From Gelatoporia subvermispora B (Eukaryota; Basidiomycota; Agaricomycetes; Polyporales; Gelatoporiaceae), in NCBI GenBank assembly GCA_000320605.2, contig KB445812.1, forward strand, positions 124,001-188,000: a stretch of 64,000 bases of DNA, written 5' to 3'. The position numbers were made by a program, and so were the translations under genes. The notes beneath the pieces were generated by a model. The model was not told the origin of the DNA, made no database searches, and worked only from the letters and a program-made list of their open reading frames with translations. Below are positions 22,701-34,106 of the stretch, in pieces. Each line of letters opens with the position of its first letter. Position 1 is the first letter of the stretch.

Positions 22701-23655
22701 GCGGGTTGTTGTATTGTTAGGCGGAGCGGAGCTGCGGCGGATGCTCGGAGGGGCGGGCGAGCAGTCGGTGTTATGTTATATCGCGCTTTCACTTTTCTAC
22801 ATGACGCTACTGCAATCCAAAATCTAGGGCTATGCACTCTAAGGCCTCTGCCGGTGTCTGTCTGCGCTAGCCCCAAGTATTGAAGAAAAGTCCGTGGATA
22901 CCCTCATCCTCATCCTCCACGCTTTGCAACTACCACGGAGTACATCATGGCGTATGTGAGGCTGATGTTCTGTCTGACCCGCAATCACAACATCTATCAC
23001 CGATCTTTGCAAACATTCAGCATCGACATTCCCCAGCTGCCTCTCTTCGTCTTTGTCTTGTCTGGCTCTTGTGACTGCTGTGTCCTTCTACCATTCCATC
23101 TCATCGCCCTCTGCCGAATATCTGTCTGTATACGAGTACAGCTCGTGCCAACGACGTCTACAGCATTGGATTATGCAGGCCTGCTATATCACGCGGCCAG
23201 ATAGGTACCTCGATCTACATGAGAACATGTGCTTGACTTAGGGATAAATATGCCGGTGTTGCTGTCTGTGCAAGCGATACACATAGCCACATCGGCATAG
23301 GCTCACTTCGATTGTATCATCCTAAGATGTTTAGAACACCGATGGTCGCGCCATGCTTGCTTTGTGAACGCAGAATTTGGCTGATCATATGCGCCTTGCA
23401 CAGCGTTCGCTAGCACTGGCCGCCCATGTCCAGAATTAGACCTTATGCTGTGCACAGCCTTCACTCACTACAATCCGGCCAGGCGGATCTTGAGGAAGGG
23501 CCGAATTTCTGGTTGCGCCCTTACGTTGTCTCGTCGGCGCCGTCAGCTGTTGGGCGATGTCTACGGTGCATAGGATTGACACAATGGCATAACACGACCT
23601 GGCGGGTGAGTATATGAACCAGACGCGTCGCTGAAAAGTCGCCATCGCGCACAGA
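22701..23655. other. intergenic, nothing recognised
   Basis: 3' flank of RPS13 and upstream region of the WW-domain gene. Short open frames show no domain or splice chain. Confidence 0.5.
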
Positions 23656-24041
23656 ATGTCTACTAGGTGAGTGAATGTGATCGACGGGTGTTAATCGTCT
23701 GGCGTACTCAATGTCTACAGCGACGGATACACCCCTGTAAACGAATCGGAAGATTTGCCAGAGGGCTGGGAGGAACGCTATACGCCGGCCGGCAACCGAT
23801 ACTTCGTTGACCACAACACCCGTTCTACCTCATGGGTCGACCCCCGCATTCGCACCGCCAGCGGAAAGACTCTTGCAGAGCTCGGTCCTCTCCCCGATGG
23901 GTGGGAGATACGCATGAACGAGGAGTCAAAGATATACTTTGTCAATCATAATGACAAGACGACGAGCTGGACGGATCCTCGTCTTTCCGAATGGTACGCT
24001 TTCTTCGTGCTGTACATATCCTTCTGCCTGACTCTTCCAGA
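23656..24041 (+). CDS. short protein with two WW domains (Rsp5/Nedd4-like stub)
   Basis: Predicted 94 aa protein made almost entirely of two WW domains. Exon 1 is 11 nt (23656-23666) and exon 2 is 23721-23993. A third splice (donor GTACGC at 23994, acceptor before 24041) creates TG|A, a stop straight after TDPRLSE. WW1 is LPEGWEERY...[18 protein letters not shown]2 is LPDGWEIRM...[16 protein letters not shown]. Both keep the two signature Trp and the Pro. WW domains bind PPxY-type ligands. The spacing and the YFVDHNT pattern resemble the WW array of Rsp5/Nedd4 ubiquitin ligases, but no C2 or HECT domain follows. It may be an adaptor that competes for ligase targets, or a fragment left by duplication. 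If the last intron is retained, the frame instead runs on to 24168. Confidence 0.72.
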
Positions 24042-24289
24042 TCGTTGGGAGCTAGTTATTGGAAATGGGTTACATGTTTGCTTCCTCATACGCTTTGATT
24101 TCAATATTCTTTCATTACAATCTTTCTATGGAGCCGGTTTTATGAAGGATGTATATTCGTCGATCTAAGATGGACATTTGCCCCTTGCATAGATGAGCAT
24201 GATTAGTTCATTATGAACCACTATTGTTTTGCGGGTATGGCTGTCTTAGCAGCGGTACTTGCCAGAAGTGATCGGTAAACTCTCAGAAT

Positions 24290-25059
24290 CACACATGCCA
24301 GAATGCACATTACAAGAGCCACGCAGCTGTAGGCACCTTGCGCCAGTCACATCTCGAACAAGTGGCAAGCGATGACAAAGATGCTGCCCGAAAGCAGAGG
24401 GAAATATGGCCGCGAAACACCCTACAAGATCTATTCCTGGTCGAATTTGCCACATCCCGATTCAGACTGGAGCTTGCCAGAGCATGTGTACTTGCCTGTC
24501 TCATGGAACCGCAAGGATCTCGCAAGCACCTCAAGGTCTTGTATGTCGAGTTGTCCGTGTGCAGAACCCGTAACCCTCCAAGACCTGGTCGCGCTTCGAC
24601 ATCCGTTCCGCTGACCTCGACACATACAAGGAGCTGCGCAGGGCGATGCCGCTGCCCCTTCTTACTTGTACCCCACTAGCTGAACTTGAGTCCACGGACA
24701 GACATCGTCAGCTGGGAGCCGAAGCCCAGATTCATGGTCACAAAAAACGGATGGCCACGGTTGTCGTGAGTGCCGCCTCCCCCTTCAGCCTCAAAGGCAA
24801 CCGTACCCGCGAGCCATTCGGGAAGGTTATTCTTCAAGACTACGTTGAGCCAAATGACCCTGCAGATGTGGAGGAGATCAAGGATTGGCGAGAGAGACTT
24901 GTGGCAACCGTGAGGGGCAAATGCAAAAAGGCGTTTGTCGAGGAAGCAGGACAACAGGGGATATTGCTTCCTCTTGAACAGGTGACCAAGCCCGTTTGTG
25001 GTCATGGACTCAGTTCATATATCTCGATTCCATACACCACACGACTATTGGCAGTATAA
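24290..25059 (+). pseudogene. decayed MYND-family copy lacking the zinc finger
   Basis: Matches the intact MYND gene at 25377-26342 from the last MYND cysteine onward. Parallel blocks include CQNAHYKSHA...LRQSHLEQ (intact: CQLADRKDHK...LRQFHKEA), LEARACVLA-like and LKVLYVEL segments, TWSRFDIRSADLDTYKELRRAMP, and EPFGKVILQDY...KDWRERLVATVRGKCKKAF. Lesions are clear: the 5' exons with the zinc finger are absent, a one-base shift follows LYVEL, and a TAA at 24571-24573 interrupts the restored frame. The normal stop after the final Glu-Glu block is also lost. It sits directly in front of its intact paralog in the same orientation, so it is a decayed tandem duplicate. Confidence 0.82.
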
Positions 25060-25376
25060 GTCCTGATATATCGACATATTCGGGACCCTAGGAAGGGGCA
25101 ATCATACCTGTTACACCCATATTGAACGGTGCTGGACGCGTAATATCCAATTTGGCAGTCATATCGACTAAGACTTCGTTTTGTCGTGCACAATTTTGCG
25201 ATGATGTACAACGCTTGGCGGATACAATCTCACGAAGCTGCTGTGTTGTTATTGACACGAGGCTGTACAAACCGTATGCGGCAGTGCTATCGGGCGCCTA
25301 TTGCGTATGCTGAAAGCGAGGACACAACGAGGTAGCATAGTTGCAGTGTTGCAGGCAGCATACAACTGCAACCACC
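25060..25376. other. spacer before the MYND gene
   Basis: Promoter region of the intact MYND gene. No TATA box at a normal distance was recognised. Confidence 0.4.
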
Positions 25377-26342
25377 ATGGCCTCTTCGACATTCCACATC
25401 GACGGCAAGAAGATTGTGATACCTACTACTAGAGTCATTACACCCAAGACTGGGAAGTTGCGGATGTGCTCCGCATGTAAGTCCGCAGCTTTGTTATGCT
25501 CAGTGCACAATGGTAGAAGACGATGACTACTCCAAGGTTCTGCTTTTGAGAGCAAAACAAAAAAACTTCTCATGTGTAGCGCATGCAGAGACGCTTGGTA
25601 TTGTGTACGTGTGAATTTAGTGCAACGCCTTTGCATACTCATCCCGGGGATGTAGGACCGTAAATGCCAGCTTGCGGACCGCAAAGACCATAAGCCCTCA
25701 TGTGCCTTGCGCCAATTTCACAAAGAGGCTCTAACATTGGACGACAGCAAGTTGGTCTCAGAGATACCAGAAGGATCTGGGCCGATCAACACACTGGAGA
25801 AACCACTCTTGACAGATTTTGCTGAGGAATTCCATGAATTCACCTCAAAATTTCGGTTCGACCTCCTAGAGGCATACGTCCTTGCGCACACAATGCAGCC
25901 CAAGCAAACGACGGACGTACCGCAGGTTCTATACGTACGCCTTATCCGTGTGCCAAACCCATTGCCGTCCTCAAGGCCATGGTCTCGCTTCGACATTCGC
26001 TCTGTAGAATCCTGCACATTTCCGGAGCTGCGCAAGGCAATGCCCCCAGCAATCCAGAAGGTCACCCCTCTGAACATCCTAGAGGCCGCGGAGCTCGTGC
26101 GACGGGCACAACTCAAGGCACAGGCACGCTATAAACGCATGTCGATAATCATTATCAGTGGAGCCTCTCCGACACAGATCTATAGTCATCACAACCCCGA
26201 ACCATTCGGGAAGATCGTTACACAGTCGTATATGCTTCCCGAGATCCTTGATTATGAAGAAGCGAAAAATTGGAAGAATAGGTTGATCGCCACTGTCAGA
26301 GAGAAATGCGGACGGTCTTTCATAGAGGAAGTACGAGCTTAG
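25377..26342 (+). CDS. MYND-type zinc-finger protein (copy A)
   Basis: Protein-interaction zinc-finger protein of unknown role, 284 aa. Exons are 25377-25476, 25537-25604 and 25656-26342. Splicing assembles the MYND finger at residues 32-71: CSAC, then LLMCSACRDAWYC, then DRKCQLADRKDHKPSC. This gives the complete C-x2-C / C-x2-C / C-x3-C / H-x3-C ligand set. The remaining 210 residues form a conserved but unnamed domain with the landmarks LLEAYVLA, VLYVRLIRVPNP, SRPWSRFDI, ELRKAMP, EPFGKI and WKNRLIATVREKCGRSFIEE. The same C-terminal domain occurs in the minus-strand gene at 40401-41317 and in the dead copy just upstream. No SET domain is present. Nuclear adaptor or corepressor function is only an inference from MYND proteins in general. 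Confidence 0.88.
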
Positions 26343-27383
26343 CGAAAGCACAGGTCCACGTACCCTTATGCGACCTTATTCACCTCACTCCATTCATACT
26401 TTCTTGATAGCGCGCGCCATGAAACCGACATGATCTTATATATATTCAGCACGGTCTTGTCGACATGATTAATACCTGATCGCTTGCGCCCTCTGGCAGG
26501 GCTTGAGCTGACCCTCTCTCCTCGACATGTTCAGTTCGTGGTGCCAGCAATTTTCGCTGCATGCATCCAGTGGACAGCATATGCACATGGCGGTTTATGC
26601 AACAGCTGTGTTGTCCACGGGAAGTTCCAGTCGCACATGATGTCGCGAGGGCCGCACTTATAAGCGCTTCGGGCCCCGGCAATATCCGGGGGCGACTATA
26701 CACGGATCGTTCGCAACTTTACACTCCAGCCTCTTCCGATCCCTATCCAGCATACTTTGGAAATCTATTCGAACTGTTCGGCCCGCATATCTGCTTCGCG
26801 GATTCTTGGTCCTGTCGCGCAACACAAGGGCTGTCACGGTTTGCTCGACGCTTGAAGTCAGCTTCAGCCCCTTCGTAAGAAGAAGACTTCCATTACTCAA
26901 ATGTCTCATCCCACGTGCCAGTCCTTCAATATTTCATCTTACATGATTTATATATCAGCAAATTGTGCCTGTCAAACCTGATCTCCAACAAAACTTCAGA
27001 TGGATTGTTCAAAGGAGAAACATGAAACGATGCGTTCATTTCATTGCGTGGCCTCCGGCGTTTACAACGTCCTGCGCCTTCGCCACGCAACACATGGCTC
27101 GGACTCAACACTTCCCCGTCATCATCTTCACCTCTTTTGGGTCCACATGACGTTGATTCGCCGTTCACTAAAGCGAATAATGTCTTTTTGCGGCACTGAT
27201 GCACTCCGCGCGCTGCCCGGCATCTCAGTGCCGTAATGACTCCACAGTCCTAGGACAGTAAACCCGTGCCCACTCATAGCTTCAGCGGGAGGGCATCATG
27301 ATAGAGTTTGCGATCCAATCTTATAAGCATTGCCCTTATGTTCTCGGCTACATCCCAGGCTGTTGCTCGACGTTTGACTCACT
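26343..27383. other. intergenic, nothing recognised
   Basis: About 1 kb between the MYND gene and the next seven-helix gene. A TATA-like CTTATAAGC near 27319-27327 lies about 60 bp upstream of that gene's ATG. No gene is seen. Confidence 0.45.
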
Positions 27384-28569
27384 ATGTCTTTCGATCCAGG
27401 GACAGCAGAACTTCTGGCGCAATTCTTCTCAGATACGTTCCTGGGCATCCATCTCGTGACACTTGGGATGTCCCTGCACTCACAATTGTACGGCAACCCT
27501 GCAACTGACAGAAAGGTTCACACCCTCCTATTAGTCGTGACGTTGGCAATGGGAGTGATAGGCATGTTCAACGCGTCCTTGGGCGTGGCACTCAATATAC
27601 TGGCTTGGCATAAGCAAAGCAATAATGTGTATATTGACGCACCTTGGCCATACAAATTGATTGTAGGTGATGGGTCTTGTGGTCTGCATTCTGTACTGAC
27701 GTAGCTTCAGAATGTCAACATTGTAGTGCAGTCATTGATAGGAGATGCTACCTGGGTAAGTGCCGCGTAGTACTCTTGGTCTCAGAACACCAACCACAAA
27801 CAGATATATCGATGTTGGATCGTGTATGAGCGACGTTGGAGAGCAATTTCGGTATCCATTCTACTCTGGATAGCAGGCCTAGTCGTCAGTATTTTGGTTG
27901 TGATCAAGGCTGGTCCCGAACATCGCGATAATGGTATCAACAACCCCTCTCTCACGCCATACATTGGTTCCGCGCTGGTGTTGACTGTGGTACTTAACGT
28001 TGTTACGACGTGTACGTCCTGTCCGGTGTGGTGTATCTTGATGGCCACGTTAGACTGAAGGGCCCATCAGCACTTATCGTTTTTCGCATCTGGAATGTCA
28101 GCCGGGGTGTCCGCACTCATATGGCAGCGCAGCAGAAGCTGACCTATGTCATCCGCATCGTCGTCGAATCCGGTCTCCTCTACACATTATCGGCAATCTT
28201 TGTACTCATCACGTCCATTCTCAAGAGCAATGTGGACTACATCGCGGGACATTGTGTGAGTGATTCCTGTTACCTCAGGTTCCATCAGAGCCACGCGGGC
28301 TTATACAGCCGTGACCGTAGTTCGTACAGGTGATCGGCATCTCCTTCAACTTAGTCATCGTCCGGTTTGATCAAAACCTCGCGGACCGTAGGGAACACCA
28401 ACACTATTCCGGCAGCAGCTCAATTTCGTTCAATGATATTCCTGCTGGTAGCGGATCCCGAGTCCTCAGCGCCAGTCCTGTAGTGCGCGTGCACGTTTCT
28501 CGAGACGTAGTAGCCGACAAAGGACGTCTTCCGTCTCGTGCTTCTGATTTTGAATCTGACTCGATGTAG
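27384..28569 (+). CDS. seven-helix membrane protein (copy 3)
   Basis: Exons 27384-27662, 27711-27755, 27804-28011, 28071-28255 and 28321-28569. The first four are again 279, 45, 208 and 185 nt with the same phases as the copy at 15769-16967. Product 321 aa. Start MSFDPGTAELLAQFFSDTFL; exon 2 NVNIVVQSLIGDATW; exon 3 IYRCWIVYERRW; exon 4 begins LIVFRIWNVSRG and ends YIAGHC; last helix VIGISFNLVIVRFDQNLADR, then a polar Ser-rich tail. It is closest to the next gene (29328-30540), with which it forms a direct tandem pair 1.94 kb apart. Function is unknown: it has no enzyme motif, only conserved helices and a basic loop after TM5. Confidence 0.9.
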
Positions 28570-29327
28570 AATTATCCGCAGAAGTTTATGGAGACAATCT
28601 AATTTGGCGAACGAATCGTCTTAAGGATTCTTGTCACCTGGCTGCGCCGGGAGAAAATGCAGACAAGCGCCCTTTCGGAATATCCCGTAGGCCAGAAATC
28701 GAAACTAAGAGCACTCTCCGTCATCTCTTCGTCAGTATCATCCATCTTGGTGCATTCCAATCTGTCTCGTTGGACGAATTTTCCCAACCTAACCTTCCCA
28801 AGACACGAACCCTAGGATACGTTGCTGATTGCAGTGCGAATGCAATCCCGATTTGGAAGACGTCCATTCCTAAGTACTGTCACCCGGCGGTGCTCGGTGA
28901 AGCCAAGATCCACCCGCGTGCGTCGCTGTGCGCTGTCCTTGTACTGCTTTCATTTAAGTCGACCTCACTGCTACTTTCTACCCGCGAAGGTTCGGAATAA
29001 ATATCTCCGGACCACAGGTATTTTCAGCGGATGCTGTGCAGCTCTGCCCCTACCGCACGATTGATGGAGGCCGAGTTTGTCTTCCGTCCTCCCTCTTGTC
29101 AGTGTTTCTGATCGGCGGTGTGCAAATGAAGCGCGTCGACTTTCATACAGGCTTCCCTACCCGGTGTACTCGGCCGTCTCTGTCTGCCTGATTTTCGATG
29201 GACTGGGGCTGATTCTTCGATGAACACTCTCCGTGATCAACAAGCCAAGGTGTGATGATAAATCGGCCTAGGGTACCATATAAACGGCCTCGATTGCCCC
29301 TGGTCCCCTGTGGACGGCTCATTCGCA
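28570..29327. other. spacer with TATA box at 29279-29285
   Basis: TATAAAC at 29279-29285 is 43-49 bp upstream of the next ATG. The remainder shows no coding signal. Confidence 0.5.
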
Positions 29328-30540
29328 ATGGCGTTCGGTCCAGGCACTGCAGAGCTCCTAGCGCAATTCTTCACGGATACGTTCCTGGGCATCCACCTCG
29401 TCACCCTCTGGATGTCCCTATGGACGCAGCTCTTCCATGGCTCATCCCGAGGTAGGAGGATACGGGCGATTCTCCTCATTGTGACGATTATCATGGGCAT
29501 GCTCGGTGTAGTCAGCGCAGCTTTGGGTGTTTCGCTCAATGTGTCGGCCTGGCAAACGGGGAATGATACGAATTATTTGAATCTCCCTTGGCCATATAAG
29601 CTGATTGTACGTAGCGCAGCTCATCGTAATATCCTGCCACGATTGAACATCGCTTTTCAGGACGTCAACATAGTCGTGCAAGCCTTACTCGGAGACGTGA
29701 CATGGGTTGGTGCTCACATATTTAGTTACGCACTCAGGGACTGACTGATGGCTGCATCAGATCTACCGATGCTGGATTGTCTACGAACAACGCTGGACAG
29801 CGGTCATCTGCTCAGTGGTTATCTGGGTTGCGTGTCTGGTCGTCAGCGTCCTCATGGTTCTCAAGGCGGGGTCTTCGCATCGTCCTGATGGGATTAACGA
29901 CGTGTCCCTCACTCCGTATATCGTCACTCCTTTGGTCCTAACGGTGTTGCTCAACTTACTCACCACCTGTAACGCTTCCACAAGCACTCCTATCACAAAG
30001 CACGACTGATTACCTTGACAGCGCTCATCGTCTATCGCATCTGGAACATCAGCCGAGGGATCCGCGTCCGAATGGCGACGGAGCAGAAACTTACCTATGC
30101 TATGCGCATCATTGTCGAATCTGGCTCGATCTACACACTATCGGCAATCTTCCTACTGGTTAGCTGTGCTATGAGAAGCAACGTGGACTATATCGCAGGA
30201 CATTGTGTAAGTCACTAACCTAGCATCATGCGTTGTGTACTAAACGTCAGCGACAATTCAGTTCATACAGCTCATAGGCATCTCATTTAACCTGGTGATC
30301 ATCCGACAAAGCTCTGCTGACCAACACCACCGGTCGTCTCCTAGTGCTTGCTCGATCTCCTTTGGCGATGCCGTCGATCTGGCAGCAGAGATCCCGATCG
30401 GCGACATGCCTGCAGCACACTTCCGCGAGTCTCGCTATGTCGCAATCAACAAGGACCTTCCGCCCGACTACCGCGATTCACGAACTGGACTACCGCGCGA
30501 CAATTCATCGGAAATGCAACGTTACCAGTCCCCTTACTAG
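29328..30540 (+). CDS. seven-helix membrane protein (copy 4)
   Basis: Exons 29328-29606, 29661-29705, 29761-29968, 30022-30206 and 30262-30540 (279, 45, 208, 185 and 279 nt) give 331 aa. The start MAFGPGTAELLAQFFTDTFL is almost the same as in the gene upstream, showing a recent tandem duplication. Signatures: DVNIVVQALLGDVTW, IYRCWIVYEQRW, LIVYRIWNISRG, VDYIAGHC, FIQLIGISFNLVIIR. Odd point: the family motif RFDQNLA after the last helix is missing, since NLVIIR runs straight into a Ser/His-rich tail (QSSADQHH). The Asp/Asn of that motif may therefore not be essential, or this copy has diverged in role. Transcription probably starts from the TATA box at 29279. Confidence 0.88.
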
Positions 30541-30854
30541 ATTATGACAAAATGAGCTTTCCGAGTTTCATGGACTGCGGAACGTTATAGTCTGTCTTAT
30601 CCATTATGTTGCTGGTCGACGAAGGCAGTATGCTACGGACAGCTTAGGCAGCCATCGTAGAGCTCTATTTATCATATCAGATGCTACAGACAATGTATTT
30701 GTACTGCTTACTCTGTACCTCCTTCACCCCATGTTTTAGCATTACAAAAAGCAATGATTATATCATAGCACAGCACGTCGACAAATTCAGTTCGTGGGTG
30801 ATCCTGACAAAACAATTTGCATGCAGAGCGCACACCGGTGGTCCTACAAGACAA
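30541..30854. other. convergent spacer
   Basis: Lies between the 3' ends of a seven-helix gene (plus) and arginyl-tRNA synthetase (minus); expected to contain both terminators. Nothing else is seen. Confidence 0.45.
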
Positions 30855-32940
30855 TCACATGCGCTCGAGGGGCTTGACGCTGAGCAGGCGCATCGCCGCG
30901 CCGAGCACGTCGCGCGCGCAGAGGTACATCCACATGCGCGCACGCGCCTTCTCGACGTCCTGCTCGCCTTTGACGACGACGGCCTCCCACGCGCTCGAGA
31001 TCGCGTGGCTGAGGCGGAACGCGAACGTGACGACGCCGCTCGGCTCGTGCGTGCGCAGAGCGGTCTTCACAACGTCCGGGTACGTCCCCAGCAGGAACAC
31101 CATCTCGCGCGTCGACGGCTCCGTCAGGAGCGACGTGTCCAGCGCGCTTGGCGCGGGGAGCGGGAGCAGCTCGGGGTTCTTGCGCGTGATTGAGCACACA
31201 CGGACGTGTGCGTACTGCAGGTACGGGCCGGTGTCACCCTCGAAGGAGAGCATGCGTTCCCAGTTGAAGGTGTAGTTGTTGATCCTTGTACGACACGCGG
31301 GTAAGCACTGTAAACAGACGTAGGGGAGAGGGAGAGAGCACTTACCGCTTCGCGGCCATGTCCTGGATTTTGACGCCGGTGATACCGATCTCCTGCGCGG
31401 TCTCCTCCGGGTTCTCGATCGCGTTGTACTTGTCCTCGTTCTTGCGCATCTGGTTATGCATCACTGATGCCGCCTCCTCGATGATCTGGTTGAGGAACAC
31501 AGCCGTGCCCTTGCGCGTGCTCATCCCGAGCACGAGGCCGTAGTTCACATGTTCCAACCGGTCCGCCCACGGCAGCTCGAGTAGCTGCAACACCTTGAGG
31601 AACTGCGCCATGTGTAGGTCCTGCTGTGATGACACGACGTAGATCATCTTGTCGAAGTTGTACTTCTCGAACCGGTCCTGAGCGCCGCCGATATCGCGAG
31701 TGAGATAGATCGACGTTCCATCTGCACAAGGTCTCGGCTGTGAGAAAAGGCACTCCTCAGGAGAGCTAAGACTAACCCTTCTTCCGGATGACGGCCTTGC
31801 CGAGCTTGAACTTCTCCAAGTTTACGAGCTTCGCACCCTCGTGCTCGTCGATCAGACCCATCTCCTCGAGTCGCGTGAGCGCGCGGTCTTGCGACTGCTT
31901 CGTGACCTCGCTCTCGCCCGTGTACACATCAAAGTGCACGTTCAGCCGCGCGTACTCCTCCTCGTACTTGCGCACTGATAGCGCGCGCCACACGCGCCAG
32001 TTCGCGAGCGCGGCCTCGTCGCCGTCCTCCATCCGCTTAAACCACCCAGCGGCCTCGACCTTGATCTCGGGGTTCTGCTCCGCCTCGGCGTTGATTTTCA
32101 CGTAGACGTTGTATAGGTGCTTGATCGCGTCCTTCTCAAGCTCCTCTTTCGAGCCATACTTCTCGAAGCCGACAGCAATCAGACCGAACTGCACCAATGG
32201 GAACCCATGAGCAATGCATGCATATACGCCCCGTTAATTCATGCGACGACGCACCTGGGTTCCCCAGTCCCCTAGGTAGTTCATGGAGATGACCTCCCAG
32301 CCACACGCCTTGTAGAGGTTCGCGAGGAAGGCTCCGATGATTGTGCTGCGCAAGTGTCCGACGTGGAACGACTTGGCAATGTTCGGCGACGAGTACTCAA
32401 TCACGATGCGCTTGCCCGCACCGGAGGTGTTCGTACCGTACTCGGGCTCCTTCGAGGGCGTGTCGTGTGTGAGAGCGTGGACTTGGTTGAGGACGAGCCG
32501 CATGAGCGTCGGGGTGCGGAGGGTAAAGTGCAGGAATGCCTTGTCGTGCACGACAGACTCTATCCACTCGTTGGGTTGGAACTGGACGGCGGGGCCTCGG
32601 TGAGCACAGTGTGATCGCGAACGACCTCTGACTTTCAGAAGAATGACCATACCTTGCTGAGAACCTTTGCCGCCAGCTCGTCGATCTTTCCAGGGAGTCT
32701 GAATCGGGGGATCGCGACGGTGAAGTCGACGCCCTTCTTGCCATAGTCTACGCCGGCGTAGACCTGCTCGAGGGTCAGTGGCGGGAGCGCATCTGCGACC
32801 AGCTGCGCGATCGCTGTCCGGAAGGCGTCCAACACACAGCGATCCGGTTCAGTTCCGGGTACATGGGGGAGTGGTGGGAGATCGGAGGGTATGGAGAACG
32901 GCGAAGGGGCCGTGGCGTGTGCTGGGACAGTCGCAGACAT
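30855..32940 (-). CDS. arginyl-tRNA synthetase, class I
   Basis: Charges tRNA-Arg with arginine. Exons 32940-32653, 32581-32255, 32188-31777, 31721-31346 and 31284-30855 give 610 aa, in line with eukaryotic cytosolic ArgRS. The catalytic Rossmann fold shows [17 protein letters not shown] (HVGH is the HIGH signature) and [19 protein letters not shown] text across the exon 2/3 join. [10 protein letters not shown] follows, then [13 protein letters not shown] in place of the KMSKS loop, as is usual in ArgRS. The C-terminal anticodon-binding DALR-type domain runs from [19 protein letters not shown] to LSVKPLERM. The N-terminal Add1-like tRNA-binding region spans about residues 25-110. The ATG at 32940 (MSATVPAHA) is the first in frame; see the presequence-like stretch just upstream. 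Confidence 0.95.
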
Positions 32941-33030
32941 GGTGCGGAAACAGAGAGCCGGGCGAGCCGCTAGACGAGACCGGAGTGATAATACAGGGGT
33001 AAATCGGCGCAGACTCAGATGCAGAGCCAC
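32941..33030 (-). other. in-frame ATG-less extension resembling a mitochondrial presequence
   Basis: Directly upstream of and in frame with the synthetase ATG lie 30 codons with no stop and no ATG. They would read (GTG)-ALHLSLRRFTPVLSLRSRL and so on up to RT-M. The stretch has six Arg and many Leu/Ser, and no Asp or Glu, as in mitochondrial targeting peptides. The first in-frame stop upstream is a TGA shortly before the GTG. Use would require a non-AUG start (GTG or CTG) or an unseen upstream exon. Confidence 0.4.
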
Positions 33031-34106
33031 TTTTTGTCGTCAAGATGCAGTCGTTTGAGCAAGGAAATCTGGAGAGCCTGACTCGAGCCTCGGACCTTTT
33101 CAAAGCACTTGACTCCTTTGGAAAATCTCAGCAGGCGCTTACTCTGCCTAAAGAGGCAATCCGTACAGGCGCTCGTCAGCTCGCACTCGACTGACGACCG
33201 CTGCATTCGTCGACTTGTATTCAGCAGCCTATCTTCCGCCAATGTCTGAGAGGGGAAGGGTAGCACAGGCAACTCGATATACCAACAATAGAGACCTGTG
33301 ACTGCGCCATGTAAGCTCCAAGACTTCACGCTTAAAGCTTATGCTAACCACGCTCGTCAACTAATCGTCGATGCGTCGTCTCCTCGTCGATTACTGGCTT
33401 TGCTATCTTAGCTTGTAACGCGCTTTTCTCGGTTCGCGAGCAGATGAGAGCTCGGGGGCAGACGAGAGTTCGGGGGCAGAAGCAATTGATTCGTGGGCGA
33501 GACGACGCCCCTTTATATACCTACAAGCCACGCGACAAAATAGACGACATGACGACATGGAAATAACGAAGAAGGATAAAAGACGGGTAGAGACATGAGT
33601 ATGACGTGCCCTAGTCTCCGTTGCCGACCCTATAAGGAAATGGATGTGGATGACGGTCGATCCGTATCTAGACGTGCCCACAAGCATAAACGGATAATGA
33701 CCTTCCAAATCCGGACCGTCGGCGTCGCGGCGTCAAACCCGTCGGCTTGCGCCCGTGAGGTTGAGGACAATTAAGAGGCTCACTGCTGTCGCGCCGCGTT
33801 CCCTACTTGGCATCCAGATCCTAGTGCTAAACTATGACTTCAGCCTAGACTGGGAATAAAATCGCCCAGGTCTTTGAGGAAAATTCCGCTACCTGACATA
33901 GCATACGTACAGTGAACAAGGAGAACGGCGAAGCAATCCCTGGTTGATGTTCTAAGCAGCAGGTTAGATAAGATACTACTAGCAGTCTACTAGGTGGACG
34001 AGTTCATATTCATGATGCTCCTGAGACAACTTTCTGACGATGCCATAAATATTACGCGCATGTATTAAGAAGGAATATCGCTCAGGCGAAGATTTCGGTG
34101 ACGCCT
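33031..34106. other. intergenic, nothing recognised
   Basis: Contains the ArgRS promoter and the inositol oxygenase 3' flank. A short direct repeat (GAGAGCTCGGGGGCAGAC / GAGAGTTCGGGGGCAGA) is seen near 33445-33480. No gene. Confidence 0.45.

Noticed and set aside
30681..31193. 170-codon plus-strand frame rich in Arg
   Set aside because: Opposite strand of the last exon of arginyl-tRNA synthetase.
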